A stretch of 64,000 bases of DNA from Methylomonas koyamae (lineage in GTDB: Bacteria > Pseudomonadota > Gammaproteobacteria > Methylococcales > Methylomonadaceae). The notes beneath the pieces were generated by a model. It was not told the DNA's origin. It did not search any database and saw only the letters and a program-made list of their open reading frames with translations. Location: contig NZ_AP019777.1 of NCBI RefSeq assembly GCF_019669905.1, positions 1,922,001 to 1,986,000 on the forward strand. Reading direction: 5' to 3'. A program made the translations under genes and the position numbers. Shown here in pieces: positions 52,971 to 62,354 of this stretch; positions within the stretch are counted from its first letter, which is position 1, and the number at the start of each line of letters is the position of its first letter.

Positions 52971-55142
52971 ATGAACCTATTTGCCAATCTTCTCTGTTGC
53001 CGTCTGCCGTATTCGATACTTTGGCTGGTTTTGCTGATATTGCCGCTACGGGTGATGGCCGAAGAGACCTTTTGCGCCAAGGTGAGCATCGAAATCAAAC
53101 AGGAATTAACCTTGGAGCGGCAAGCGTTCGACGCCCACATGCGGATCAATAACGGCGTTGAAGGCTTTCCGGTGGAAAACGTACGGGCGGATGTGAAATT
53201 TGCCGATGAAGACGGCAATCCGGTGCTCGCCAGTTTCGACCCGGATAACACCCAAGCCAAGTTTTTTATCAAGCAAGACAGTTTGAGCGGAATCGATAAT
53301 GTCACCGGTAGCGGCGTGGTGGCGCCGGCGTCGTCCGCCGACATTCATTGGTTGATCGTTCCTGCGCCCGGCGCGGCCGGACAGTTGGCCGGGGGCAAGT
53401 TATATTTTGTCGGTGCCACTTTGCAATACACGTTAAACGGCGAGGCTAAAACCACGGAAATCACGCCGGACTTTATCTACGTCAAGCCGATGCCGCAGTT
53501 GACGCTGGATTACTTTTTGCCGAAGGACGTGTTTGGCGACGATGCCTTCACCCCCAGTATCGAGCCGCCGGAGCCGTTTACCTTGGGTGTCCGAGTGAGC
53601 AACAAAGGCCAGAGTGTAGCGCCGGCCTTAAAGATCAATTCCGCGCAGCCGCGCATCGTCGAGAACGAGTTAGGTTTGCTGATAAATTTTCGCATTAACA
53701 GCGGCTTTGTTAACGACGCGGCGGTTGCGCCCAGTTTATTGCTGGATTTCGGCGACATTGCCGCGAATTCGGTCAAGATGGGCCGCTGGCAAATGGAGAC
53801 GACGTTGTCCGGCAAGTTCATCGAGTTTACGGCTGACTATTCTCATGCCGATGAGTTGGGCGGCGAGTTGACCTCGTTGATGACGGCAGTCAATACCCAT
53901 CAGCTGTTGCGCGACGTGTTGGTCGATTTGCCGGGGCGCGATGCTGTCAAGGATTTTCTGGCGAGCGACGGTAGCACTTTGCGAGTCTACGAATCCAATG
54001 GCGTCGATTCTCAAGTCACAGACCAATCGGCATTTGCCAGTACGGTAATCGGCGGACAGCAGGGTGGTCCGGCCAGTTACCAACTAAATTTGCCGGTAAC
54101 AGCCGGGTTCTTTTATGTCCGCATCCCGGACCCACACGCCGGCAAAAAAGATGTGACCCGTCTGCTGCGAGCGGATGGCAAGACTTTGAATAAGGCTAAC
54201 GTGTGGCTTTCCAAAACCCGCGCCGCCAATAACGGCTGGAATTACTTTATCAATGTGTTCGATCAGAATGGCGGCGGACAATACAGTCTGACGATGGACG
54301 ATTTCCCGGTAGTGCCGCACGCGCCGGTATTGCAATTCATAGCCGACCGGACGGTGAGCGAGGGTAAATCCGTGGGCTTTATCGTCGAAGCGAGCGATGC
54401 CGACGGTACCGTACCGGTTTTGACGGCGGCGCAGTTGCCATTGGGTGCGGTATTTGCGGATCGCGGTGATGGAGTCGGATTTTTTAGTTGGACGCCCAAA
54501 CATGATCAGGCGGGCGTGTATTACATCAGCTTTACCGCATCGGACGGCGCACTGAAAGCGCAACGTACGGCGAAGATTACCGTTGTTGACGCGCCGGTCG
54601 CCACGGCTAATTACGAAGTATCCTTTGAAGCCGGATTCAATATCTTTACTTATCCGGTGCAAGTGGCCGCGCAGCATCAAACCTGTCTGGGCTTGTTGAA
54701 CAGCCTGGGCGATGCAACGGTGGTGGCGAATATCAGCCGCTTCAATACCGCCAGCCAGAAGGTCGAACAGTGCAGTTACGCGAGTGGCGGCGATTTTGCC
54801 ATTAAGGCCGGCGACGCATTGGCTATTCAGATGTTGAAACAGAAAACCTTGCAGTTCGACGGCGAAAAAACCTGCCCGGTGTGGTTCGTTAATCCCGGAC
54901 CGAACTATGTCGGCCATCCTCTGGCACCGGCCGGTTTTAGCTGCTACGACGTGGCGAATTTAACCAAGTCCAAAGTCAGTTTGACGCAGTCGTTCAATAA
55001 ATCGAATGGCCGCTTTGAAAGTTGCGGGTGGGATAACCAGGCGAACCAACCGATCGGTGTCGACTTCCTGATCGGCGCGACCGACGGTTTGATCGTCAAT
55101 GCACTGAAACAGGAGTTGGTCGTGTTGCCAGGGTGCGAATAG
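52971..55142 (+). CDS. Secreted putative-Ig-domain protein, 723 residues
   Basis: Signal peptide (ILWLVLLILPLRVMA) followed by a beta-rich N-terminal part (EETFCAKVSIEIKQELTLERQ, VENVRADVKFADEDGNPV) that resembles stalk domains of large surface proteins, a central region, then a putative Ig domain: APVLQFIADRTVSEGKSVGF, SDADGTVPVLTAAQLPLGA, FFSWTPKHDQAGVYYISFTA. The last 170 residues have six Cys in spaced positions (QTCLGLL, EQCSYA, KTCPVW, FSCYDV, ESCGWD, PGCE) and may be a disulfide-rich repeat domain. It has no sorting signal. It may bind or cap the giant surface protein; this is inference from position and architecture. Confidence 0.78.
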   Translation: MNLFANLLCCRLPYSILWLVLLILPLRVMAEETFCAKVSIEIKQELTLERQAFDAHMRINNGVEGFPVENVRADVKFADEDGNPVLASFDPDNTQAKFFIKQDSLSGIDNVTGSGVVAPASSADIHWLIVPAPGAAGQLAGGKLYFVGATLQYTLNGEAKTTEITPDFIYVKPMPQLTLDYFLPKDVFGDDAFTPSIEPPEPFTLGVRVSNKGQSVAPALKINSAQPRIVENELGLLINFRINSGFVNDAAVAPSLLLDFGDIAANSVKMGRWQMETTLSGKFIEFTADYSHADELGGELTSLMTAVNTHQLLRDVLVDLPGRDAVKDFLASDGSTLRVYESNGVDSQVTDQSAFASTVIGGQQGGPASYQLNLPVTAGFFYVRIPDPHAGKKDVTRLLRADGKTLNKANVWLSKTRAANNGWNYFINVFDQNGGGQYSLTMDDFPVVPHAPVLQFIADRTVSEGKSVGFIVEASDADGTVPVLTAAQLPLGAVFADRGDGVGFFSWTPKHDQAGVYYISFTASDGALKAQRTAKITVVDAPVATANYEVSFEAGFNIFTYPVQVAAQHQTCLGLLNSLGDATVVANISRFNTASQKVEQCSYASGGDFAIKAGDALAIQMLKQKTLQFDGEKTCPVWFVNPGPNYVGHPLAPAGFSCYDVANLTKSKVSLTQSFNKSNGRFESCGWDNQANQPIGVDFLIGATDGLIVNALKQELVVLPGCE

Positions 55143-55296
55143 CGGGCATGCTCGCCATGAATTTTTAATACACGGCGCGAGGTACAAAGGCAATCGGTCG
55201 ACTTTATCTGGTGTAAAGGCCGGCTCCGGCGAGTTGGGAGTAGACCAATAATTGCGTGAAATTGCTAAGTTTTTGTAACTGATTAGAACGGTGCCT

Positions 55297-55578
55297 TCAC
55301 TTTTGCACCCGTTCTCGCCTAGCTTCCATCGGGTTTTTTCGCAACGGCCGGTAGATTTCCACCCGGTCGCCGTCGGCCAGAACTTTATCCCTGGTGCAAA
55401 CCGCGCCGAAGATGCCGATGGTTTGCTGCGCCAGGTCGATGTCGGGGAATTGGTCAGCGATGCCGGAGGCTGAAATGGCCTGGTCCGCCGTGCTGCCGAG
55501 CGGTAACGCCAGCGGAATCAGCAATTGCCGCTCCGGCAGCGCGTAGGCGACTTCGACGTTAATGCGATCAACCGCCAT
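55297..55578 (-). CDS. rnfH: RnfH family ubiquitin-like protein
   Basis: A 93-residue beta-grasp protein with the RnfH pattern: INVEVAYALPERQLLIPLAL, FPDIDLAQQTIGIFGAV and LADGDRVEIYRPLRKNPMEA with a basic tail. RnfH is nearly always encoded directly after ratA, as here, overlapping its 3' end by 11 bases. The role is uncertain despite the name; in this window no rnf electron-transport gene is present. Confidence 0.93.
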   Translation of the reverse strand: MAVDRINVEVAYALPERQLLIPLALPLGSTADQAISASGIADQFPDIDLAQQTIGIFGAVCTRDKVLADGDRVEIYRPLRKNPMEARRERVQK

Positions 55579-56005
55579 ACAGGGCTTTGGCGCGTTGGGT
55601 GAAGGAGCCGACCATCGTGTTGCAGATTTGGTTGAACACCGGGCCGAACGCCAAGCTGGCGAAAGCGTTGGAAATTTCGAATTCCAGATCCAGCGAGATT
55701 TTGCTGGCGTCCTCGCGCAACGGCATGAAGCTCCAGAACCCTTCCAACGACTTGAATGGGCCGTCCAGCAGGCTGATTTGAATGCGGCCGCCGCGGTCGA
55801 TTTTGTTGCGGGTCGTGAACGACTTGTGAAAGCCGGCTTTGGCGATGTCGATTTGGCCTTCGACGATGTCGCCTTCCCGGCGCAATACCCGGCTGCCGGA
55901 GCACCAGGGCAAGAATTTCGGATAGGATTCGATATCGTCGACCAGATCGAACATCTGCTGCGCGGAGAATTTTACCAGCGCGCTTTTTTGTATCACCGTA
56001 ATCAT
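55568..56005 (-). CDS. ratA: RatA/COQ10-type START-domain protein
   Basis: A 145-residue START-like lipid-binding protein: VIQKSALVKFSAQQMFDLVDDIESYPKFLPWC, VEGQIDIAKAGFHKSFTTRN, LLDGPFKSLEGFWSF and FGPVFNQICNTMVGSF. It is the bacterial homologue of COQ10 (ubiquinone binding) and has been described as the ribosome-association toxin RatA in Escherichia coli; RnfH was proposed as antitoxin, though this remains disputed. Its ATG follows the stop of the upstream sodium symporter gene directly, so the three minus-strand genes form one unit. Confidence 0.93.
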   Translation of the reverse strand: MITVIQKSALVKFSAQQMFDLVDDIESYPKFLPWCSGSRVLRREGDIVEGQIDIAKAGFHKSFTTRNKIDRGGRIQISLLDGPFKSLEGFWSFMPLREDASKISLDLEFEISNAFASLAFGPVFNQICNTMVGSFTQRAKALYGG

Positions 56006-57364
56006 TTACAGCACCCCGAGTACGTGCAGGAATACCAGAAAGACCGAGGCCGGCGCGACGTATTTGATCAAAACTTGCCAGACCTGAAAACCTTGCGCCG
56101 GCATTTCCAATTCCTGCTCGGTATCGGCTTGGCGCATGGTCCAGCCGGCGAATAAGGCGATACACAAACCGCCGATAGGCAGCATCAGATTGGCGGTCAA
56201 ATAATCCAGCAATTCGAACAGGTTTTTGTCGAACCATTTGTGGCCGGACCAGATGTTGAACGAAAACACCACGGCCACGCCCAAGGCCCAACAGGCGCTA
56301 CCGGACCAGATGCAGGAGCGGCGGCGTTCGATGTTTTTGTTCTCGACCAGCCAGGCTACGGTCGGCTCGATCAACGAAATCGACGAGGTCAGCGCTGCGA
56401 AAAACAGCAGCACGAAAAACAGTACGCCGAACAGCCAGCCGCCGCCCATGTGGCCGAAGGCCAGCGGCAGCGTCTGGAAAATCAGGCCCGGTCCGGCCGC
56501 CGCTTCCAAGTTGTTGGCAAAGACCAACGGAAAGATGGCGATGCCGGCCAGTAGTGCGACGATGGTATCGGCGCCGGCGATAAAGAACGTAGTTTTAGCG
56601 ATCGAGACGTGGCCGGGCAGGTAGGAGCCGTAGACCATGATCGCGCCCATGCCCAAGCTCAACGTGAAGAAGGCGTGGCCCATCGCGGTCAACACCGCGT
56701 CGGCGTCGATCTTGCTGAAATCGGGGCTGAACAGGAAGTCGATGCCTCGTTCGTAGGCCCCGGAAGACATCGCGTAGGCCACCAGAATCATCAAGATGAC
56801 AAACAGCGCCGGCATCAAAAAGCGGACGGCTTTTTCCAGGCCGCCCTGCACGCCGCGCATTACCACCTGCATCGTGATGAACATGAACAGCGTGTGCCAA
56901 AACAATTGCTGAAGCGGGCTGGCCATCAGGCCGTCGAACATGGCTTTGACCTCGCCGGCATCGGTGCCGAAGAACCCGCCGAAGAAGGCTTTGAAGATAT
57001 AAGCCATGGCCCAGCCGGCAATCACGCTGTAGTAGGCCAGGATCAGAAAGCCGGCGATCATGCCCAACCAACCCAGGTAATGCCAGCGCGGATCGGCGCC
57101 GGCTTCGGCGCTGAGGCGCTGCATCGTGTTGATCGGGCTTTGCCGGCCGCGCCGGCCTAACATGATCTCGGCGATCATGATCGGCACGCCGATTGCCGCG
57201 ACGCAGGCCAAATACACCATGACAAAGGCGCCGCCGCCGTTTTGGCCGGTGATGTACGGAAATTTCCAAATGTTACCCAATCCCACCGCCGATCCGGTGG
57301 CGGCCAAAATAAATGCAAAGCGGGAGGACCACTCGCCGTGAATGGATCGGGTTTTATCGCTCAT
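56006..57364 (-). CDS. Neurotransmitter:sodium symporter family transporter
   Basis: A 452-residue inner-membrane protein of the NSS/SNF family. The first helix carries the sodium-binding unwound segment LAATGSAVGLGNIWKFPYI followed by GQNGGGAFVMVYL. Eleven to twelve hydrophobic helices follow, among them MIAGFLILAYYSVIAGWAMAY and FFTLSLGMGAIMVYGSYLPG. Family members import amino acids with sodium, the bacterial ones like LeuT and Tyt1 having eleven to twelve helices. The substrate is unknown here. The start is ATG at 57364, divergent from smpB. Confidence 0.93.
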   Translation of the reverse strand: MSDKTRSIHGEWSSRFAFILAATGSAVGLGNIWKFPYITGQNGGGAFVMVYLACVAAIGVPIMIAEIMLGRRGRQSPINTMQRLSAEAGADPRWHYLGWLGMIAGFLILAYYSVIAGWAMAYIFKAFFGGFFGTDAGEVKAMFDGLMASPLQQLFWHTLFMFITMQVVMRGVQGGLEKAVRFLMPALFVILMILVAYAMSSGAYERGIDFLFSPDFSKIDADAVLTAMGHAFFTLSLGMGAIMVYGSYLPGHVSIAKTTFFIAGADTIVALLAGIAIFPLVFANNLEAAAGPGLIFQTLPLAFGHMGGGWLFGVLFFVLLFFAALTSSISLIEPTVAWLVENKNIERRRSCIWSGSACWALGVAVVFSFNIWSGHKWFDKNLFELLDYLTANLMLPIGGLCIALFAGWTMRQADTEQELEMPAQGFQVWQVLIKYVAPASVFLVFLHVLGVL

Positions 57365-57390
57365 GTGTTGCGCCCTGTGTTTTTTAAGTC

Positions 57391-57420
57391 GTTATTTAAC
57401 GGGTGTGTGAGTAAAATAAC
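57391..57420. promoter_or_regulatory. Inverted repeat in the smpB divergent promoter region
   Basis: GTTATTT at 57391-57397 and AAATAAC at 57414-57420 form a perfect 7-bp inverted repeat separated by 16 bases, centred in the AT-rich 95-base gap between the symporter and smpB starts. It could be an operator or merely paired promoter elements. Confidence 0.3.
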
Positions 57421-57459
57421 AAAATTCCCGTTTTCAGTCAGTCTAAAAATCCGAGCTAC

Positions 57460-57945
57460 ATGGCCGCCAAAAAATCCAAAAAGGACTCCAAAGCCAACGA
57501 CAACACCATTGCCCTAAATCGGCAAGCCACCCACGAATACACGATAGACGAACAATTCGAGGCCGGCTTGGTGTTGGAAGGTTGGGAAGTCAAGAGTCTG
57601 CGCGACGGTCGAGTACAGTTGAAGGAAAGCTACGTCGAAATCAGACGCGGCGAAGCCTGGCTGTGCGGGGCGCACGTCTCGCCGCTGCTGTCGGCCTCGA
57701 CCCACGTCAACCCCGACGCGGTGCGGCGCAAGAAGCTGTTGCTGCACCGGCGCGAATTGAACAAGTTGATCGGTTCGGTGGAGCGTAAAGGCTACACCCT
57801 GATCCCGCTGGCGATGTATTGGATCAAAGGCCGGGCCAAACTGAAAATCGGCTTGGCCAAGGGCAAGAAACTGCACGACAAGCGCGCGGCGGCCAAGGAC
57901 AAGGATTGGCAGCGCGACAAAGCGCGCATCATGAAACACGGCTGA
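57460..57945 (+). CDS. smpB: SsrA-binding protein
   Basis: Partner of tmRNA in rescue of stalled ribosomes. The 161-residue protein has the oligonucleotide-binding beta barrel with [63 protein letters not shown] block ([20 protein letters not shown]), [19 protein letters not shown] and the basic tail [19 protein letters not shown]. Length and tail are standard. No ssrA gene was found in the window. Confidence 0.97.
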   Translation: MAAKKSKKDSKANDNTIALNRQATHEYTIDEQFEAGLVLEGWEVKSLRDGRVQLKESYVEIRRGEAWLCGAHVSPLLSASTHVNPDAVRRKKLLLHRRELNKLIGSVERKGYTLIPLAMYWIKGRAKLKIGLAKGKKLHDKRAAAKDKDWQRDKARIMKHG

Positions 57946-57948
57946 GCC

Positions 57949-58515
57949 ATGTCTTCCCATCCCAATTTACTCGACGCGAATCACAGCGTCCTGCTGCTGG
58001 TCGATATCCAAACCCGGCTTAGTGCGGCGATGGCGGCAGAAGCCGCCGGGCAAATGGCGCTGCACAGCGAGCGCCTGCTAACGGCGGCATCTTTGCTGGA
58101 AGTCCCGGTATTGCTGACCGAACAGTATCCGCAGGGCTTGGGGCCGACCCAAGCTAACCTGCTGGAACTGTTGCCTGCCGCAGCGCAAGTTTTCGCCAAA
58201 ACCGGATTTTCCTGCTGTGCGGCGGAGGGTTTTTGCGCGGCGTTGGCGGCGCTGGGTCGAAAGCAGATAGTGCTGGCCGGCCAAGAAAGCCACGTGTGCG
58301 TGTTGCAAACGGCGCTCGAGTTGCAGCATCTGGGGTACCGGGTACATGTAGTCGCCGATGCCGTCTGCTCGCGGCGTGCCGAACACAAAGCCTTGGCCTT
58401 GCAACGCATGCAGCAACAGGGCATAACGCTGAGCTGCCACGAGTCGGTATTGTTCGAATGGTTGCGCGACGCCAAGCACGAACGGTTTAAAACAATTTCC
58501 AGCTTATTGCGTTGA
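57949..58515 (+). CDS. Isochorismatase-family cysteine hydrolase
   Basis: A 188-residue protein of the isochorismatase-like fold. The catalytic triad is readable: Asp19 in LLVDIQTRL, Lys84 in FAKTGFSC and the nucleophilic Cys117 in GQESHVCVLQT. The cis-peptide region and YRVHVVADAVCSR are in place. Relatives such as YcaC hydrolyse amides, but the substrate is unknown. It starts 3 bases after the smpB stop and precedes apbE, with no functional link to either evident. Confidence 0.88.
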   Translation: MSSHPNLLDANHSVLLLVDIQTRLSAAMAAEAAGQMALHSERLLTAASLLEVPVLLTEQYPQGLGPTQANLLELLPAAAQVFAKTGFSCCAAEGFCAALAALGRKQIVLAGQESHVCVLQTALELQHLGYRVHVVADAVCSRRAEHKALALQRMQQQGITLSCHESVLFEWLRDAKHERFKTISSLLR

Positions 58516-58536
58516 ACACATTGTAGTGGGGGATAA

Positions 58537-59565
58537 ATGATACGGACGGCATGGATCGGACCGATACTGGGAGCGTTCTTGCTGGCGGGCTGCGGCGGCG
58601 AGCCGCAGGTGCCGGTGCAGAAATTCGAGGGCTTTGCCCAAGGCACCACTTACCATGTCAGCTATTGGTCGGAGCCGGCTGTCGATGTTAAACAAGTGCA
58701 AGCCGAAGTCGACAAGACGCTGGCCGAACTGGACAAATTGTTGTCGAATTACCGGCCCGATTCCGAAATCGAGCAATTCAATGTTTCTTCTGCGACGGTC
58801 GGCCAGACCGTGGATGCGCAAATCGTCGCCCTGGTCAGAGTCGCGCAAACCGTCAGCCAGCTCAGCGGCGGTTGCTACGATCTGACGATCAAGCCTTTGT
58901 TCGAATTGTGGGGCTTTCAAAACGACGAATTGCACGTGCCGGAGCAGGCCGCTATCGATGCCGCTTTGGCCAATGTCGGCATGTCTAAATTGGAAATCGT
59001 CGACGACGCCCATTTGTTGAAGAAATTGCCCAATCTTCGCGTCGACTTGTCGTCCATCGCCCAGGGCTACAGCGTAGGCAAAGTTGGCGAAACCCTGGAA
59101 AAATTGGGGCTGGACAATTATCTGGTCGAAATCGGCGGCGAATTGAAATCTCTGGGCCATAAACCCGACGGCAAAGCCTGGGTCATCGCCGTCGAGAAGC
59201 CGTTGCCCGGCGAAAGAACCATGCACAAGGCGGTGACCTTGCCGAAGGATACGCCGATGGCGGTGATGACCAGCGGCACTTACCGGCACTATTTCGATCT
59301 GAAAGGCCAGCGTTACAGCCACATCCTCGATGCGCGCACCGGCAGGCCGGTCGCGCACGATTTGGTGGCAGTCACCGTGTTTCACGAAAATCCGACGGTC
59401 GCCGACGCCTGGTCGACCGCGTTGCTCTGTCTGGGCCAGGACGAGGGCATGAAGCTGGCCGATAACCAGAAGCTGCAGGCCTTGTTCATCCAGCAGCGCG
59501 ACAGCGAATTCGTCGAGAGCAAGACGCGGGCGTTGACGACCTCGACCACCGTCACGATCAATTAA
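58537..59565 (+). CDS. apbE: FAD:protein FMN transferase (ApbE)
   Basis: Periplasmic lipoprotein that attaches FMN to a Thr or Ser of target proteins (for example RnfG, NqrC or flavocytochromes). The 342-residue protein has a lipobox LLAGC with Cys19, then GTTYHVSYW, LLSNYRPDSEIEQFN, DLSSIAQGYSVGKVGE, YLVEIGGELKSLG, the magnesium and flavin part VMTSGTYRHYFD and HILDARTGRPVAHDLVAV. All catalytic features are present. No Nqr or Rnf target gene is in the window. Confidence 0.95.
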   Translation: MIRTAWIGPILGAFLLAGCGGEPQVPVQKFEGFAQGTTYHVSYWSEPAVDVKQVQAEVDKTLAELDKLLSNYRPDSEIEQFNVSSATVGQTVDAQIVALVRVAQTVSQLSGGCYDLTIKPLFELWGFQNDELHVPEQAAIDAALANVGMSKLEIVDDAHLLKKLPNLRVDLSSIAQGYSVGKVGETLEKLGLDNYLVEIGGELKSLGHKPDGKAWVIAVEKPLPGERTMHKAVTLPKDTPMAVMTSGTYRHYFDLKGQRYSHILDARTGRPVAHDLVAVTVFHENPTVADAWSTALLCLGQDEGMKLADNQKLQALFIQQRDSEFVESKTRALTTSTTVTIN

Positions 59566-59598
59566 GCCAAGGCCGGAGCGCCGAAACCAGGGGGATTC

Positions 59599-60393
59599 AT
59601 GTTGGGACTAGACAGTCAAATCCGATTTTCGATTCATGGCGGTGCCGACAGCGGCGGTGTAGCCGGCGGCGTCGACAGTCTGCTGGCGTTTTTGGAAAGC
59701 GCAGTGCGGCAATCGCCCGCCGAAACCTTTCACAGTTTATTGCCGGGCATTGAGGCATTGCAGAATTTGCATCCGCTGTTCGTGCATTTTCCGATCGCAT
59801 TGTTGAGTCTGTTTTTTGCGCTGGATCTGGCCGGTAGTTTGGCCGGACGGGCGGAGTGGCGCCGGGTCGCCAGTTGGTTTTTGTATCTCGGCGTCGCCTT
59901 TGCCGGAATTACCGCGACCTTCGGGTTTGTTGCGGCCGATACGGTCGCTCACGGCGGCGATGTCCACGAGATTATGGAAAGCCACGAACATTTGGGGATA
60001 TCCGTATTCGGCCTGGCTGCGTTTCTGGCGGTATGGCGCGGGATTGCCAAAGCCCATCCGGCCGGTCCGGCCAATGCCTTCTACTTGGCGCTAGCCGGTC
60101 TGTTGGCCGGTTTGTTGGCGTTCACGGCCGATTTGGGCGGTTTGATGGTTTACAAATACGGCGTGTCGGTCGAGGCGGCTGCCGATGCGAACCGGGCTGC
60201 AGCATTGCGCCACGAACACGGCGAGCCCGATTTCGACCAACCGGTCGATCACGACGAACCCGTCGTGAAACAGGAGCTGGGCTTGGGCAGTGCGATTCAT
60301 CAGGACGAGGACGGCGCGGCGCATCCGCAAGCCGAGCCGGCGCCGGCGGCCGCCAGCCACCAGCACGAGCATAACCACAAACATGACCATTGA
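59599..60393 (+). CDS. DUF2231-type His-rich membrane protein
   Basis: A 264-residue protein. After a hydrophilic N-terminus of about 50 residues comes LQNLHPLFVHFPIALLSLFFALDL, the HPxFVHFPIA motif of DUF2231, with four membrane helices and conserved His residues that may hold heme or metal (VAHGGDVHEIMESHEHLG). The last 70 residues are acidic and His-rich (LRHEHGEPDFDQPVDHDEP) and end in a His cluster HQHEHNHKHDH, typical of metal-binding tails. No neighbour gives a function. A terminator follows. Confidence 0.78.
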   Translation: MLGLDSQIRFSIHGGADSGGVAGGVDSLLAFLESAVRQSPAETFHSLLPGIEALQNLHPLFVHFPIALLSLFFALDLAGSLAGRAEWRRVASWFLYLGVAFAGITATFGFVAADTVAHGGDVHEIMESHEHLGISVFGLAAFLAVWRGIAKAHPAGPANAFYLALAGLLAGLLAFTADLGGLMVYKYGVSVEAAADANRAAALRHEHGEPDFDQPVDHDEPVVKQELGLGSAIHQDEDGAAHPQAEPAPAAASHQHEHNHKHDH

Positions 60394-60413
60394 GCGGCCG
60401 AAATCGGCGCGGC

Positions 60414-60442
60414 AAAGGCTGGTTCGTCCGGCCTTTTTATTT
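60414..60442 (+). terminator. Rho-independent terminator
   Basis: AAAGGCTGG pairs with CCGGCCTTT (one wobble) around a TTCGT loop and is followed by TTATTT. It ends the transcript of the DUF2231 gene and isolates the trpF unit. Confidence 0.8.
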
Positions 60443-60495
60443 GGCCGCGGACATGATTTCCCGCTGAGCTGTGGTATCCTACGCCGCCATTTTTT

Positions 60496-61128
60496 ATGAG
60501 CTTGGCCATGCGTACCCGCGTTAAAATCTGCGGCTTTACCAATGTCGACGATGCCGTGCAAGCCGGCCGGCTGGGCGCCGATGCGATAGGTTTGGTGTTT
60601 TATCCGCCCAGTCCGCGTTACGTCGAAATTGCGCAGGCGGCGGCGATCAGCGAGGCCTTGCCGGCTTTCGTCAGCGTGGTAGCCTTGTTCGTCGATGCCG
60701 AGCCGGATAGGGTCCGGGAAGTGCTGGGCCGGGTTAGGGTGGATTGCCTGCAATTCCACGGCGACGAGCCGGCGGAAGCGTGCCGGATCTACCGCAAATC
60801 CTATATCAAGGCGGTGCGGATGCGACCGGGAATTGACGTGGCACAGTTGGAAAGCCGATATGCCGATGCGGCGGGACTGTTGCTGGACGCTTACCACCCG
60901 GGCCTGCCGGGCGGTAGCGGCAGCGGTTTCGACTGGGATTTGATTCCGCAGAGCCGATCATTGCCGCTTATATTGGCCGGCGGCTTGACAGCCGACAACG
61001 CCGCCGAGGCGGTGGCTGCGGTTAAACCGTATGCATTGGATGTCAGCAGCGGCGTAGAGGCCCGGAAAGGCATCAAGGATGCGGCGAAAATGGCCGATTT
61101 CATAAGAATAACTAATCGAGCGACTTGA
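60496..61128 (+). CDS. trpF: Phosphoribosylanthranilate isomerase
   Basis: Converts phosphoribosylanthranilate to CdRP in tryptophan synthesis. The 210-residue TIM barrel has [68 protein letters not shown] and [37 protein letters not shown] at 60496 is used; the ATG at 60508 ([10 protein letters not shown]) is just as likely by family length. It heads a trpF-trpB-trpA unit; no attenuator or trp operator was recognised. Confidence 0.95.
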   Translation: MSLAMRTRVKICGFTNVDDAVQAGRLGADAIGLVFYPPSPRYVEIAQAAAISEALPAFVSVVALFVDAEPDRVREVLGRVRVDCLQFHGDEPAEACRIYRKSYIKAVRMRPGIDVAQLESRYADAAGLLLDAYHPGLPGGSGSGFDWDLIPQSRSLPLILAGGLTADNAAEAVAAVKPYALDVSSGVEARKGIKDAAKMADFIRITNRAT

Positions 61129-61133
61129 GAATT

Positions 61134-62354
61134 ATGACTGACACATACCCTTTGGGGGACAAGTACGATATGCCGGACGCCAGGGGCCATTTCGGTCCCT
61201 ACGGCGGTATCTTTGTGGCCGAGACGCTGATGCCGGCGATTACCGAACTCAACGCCGCCTACCAGCGCTACATCGACGATCCGGATTTCATCGCCGAATT
61301 GGATGCCGACCTGCGCGATTACGTTGGCCGGCCGTCGCCGTTGTACCATGCGCAACGTTGGAGCGAACATCTGGGCGGCGCGCAGATTTATTTGAAGCGG
61401 GAAGACCTGAACCACACCGGCGCTCATAAGGTGAACAACACCGTCGGCCAAGCCTTGCTGGCCAAACGCATGGGCAAGACCCGCATCATCGCCGAGACCG
61501 GCGCCGGCCAACACGGCGTCGCCACCGCGACCGTCGCCGCGCGGCTGGGTTTGGAATGCGTGGTCTACATGGGCGCGGTCGACGTCGCCCGCCAGGCGCT
61601 GAACGTCTACCGGATGAAGTTGCTTGGCGCCACCGTGGTGCCGGTCGAGTCGGGTTCGAAAACCCTCAAAGATGCATTGAACGAAGCCCTGCGCGACTGG
61701 GTCACCAATATCGACAACACGTTTTACATCATCGGCACCGTGGCGGGGCCGCATCCTTATCCGGCGATGGTGCGCGATTTTCAGGCGGTGATCGGCCGCG
61801 AAGCGCGTAAACAATGCCTGGAACAAGCCGGCAAATTACCCGACGCTTTGGTCGCCTGCGTCGGTGGCGGTTCCAACGCCATCGGTTTGTTCTATCCCTT
61901 CATCGACGACGCCGGCGTCAAGATGTACGGTGTCGAAGCGGCCGGCGACGGCATCGCCACCGGCCGCCATTCCGCGCCGTTGTCGGCCGGTCGTCCCGGT
62001 GTATTGCACGGCAACCGGACCTATTTAATGGCCGACGACGACGGCGAAATCATCGAGACCCATTCGATTTCGGCCGGCCTGGATTATCCCGGCGTCGGTC
62101 CGGAACATGCCTGGTTGAAAGACATCGGTCGGGCCGAGTATCCCAACATCACCGACGACGAGGCCTTGCAGGGTTTCCACGCGCTGACCAGAATGGAAGG
62201 CATCATTCCGGCGCTGGAATCCAGCCATGCCATGGCCTATACCATGAAGCTGGCGCCGACGATGCGCAAGGATCAGGTCATTGTCGTTAACCTGTCCGGC
62301 CGCGGCGACAAGGACATGCACACCATCATGCAACGCGAGGGAATCAGCCTATGA
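61134..62354 (+). CDS. trpB: Tryptophan synthase beta chain
   Basis: PLP enzyme condensing indole and serine to tryptophan. The 406-residue protein has [40 protein letters not shown] with the PLP Lys near residue 98, [31 protein letters not shown] and the late [19 protein letters not shown]. Start is ATG at 61134 (an upstream TTG at 61125 overlaps the trpF stop). The 3' end overlaps trpA as ATGA. Confidence 0.97.
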   Translation: MTDTYPLGDKYDMPDARGHFGPYGGIFVAETLMPAITELNAAYQRYIDDPDFIAELDADLRDYVGRPSPLYHAQRWSEHLGGAQIYLKREDLNHTGAHKVNNTVGQALLAKRMGKTRIIAETGAGQHGVATATVAARLGLECVVYMGAVDVARQALNVYRMKLLGATVVPVESGSKTLKDALNEALRDWVTNIDNTFYIIGTVAGPHPYPAMVRDFQAVIGREARKQCLEQAGKLPDALVACVGGGSNAIGLFYPFIDDAGVKMYGVEAAGDGIATGRHSAPLSAGRPGVLHGNRTYLMADDDGEIIETHSISAGLDYPGVGPEHAWLKDIGRAEYPNITDDEALQGFHALTRMEGIIPALESSHAMAYTMKLAPTMRKDQVIVVNLSGRGDKDMHTIMQREGISL

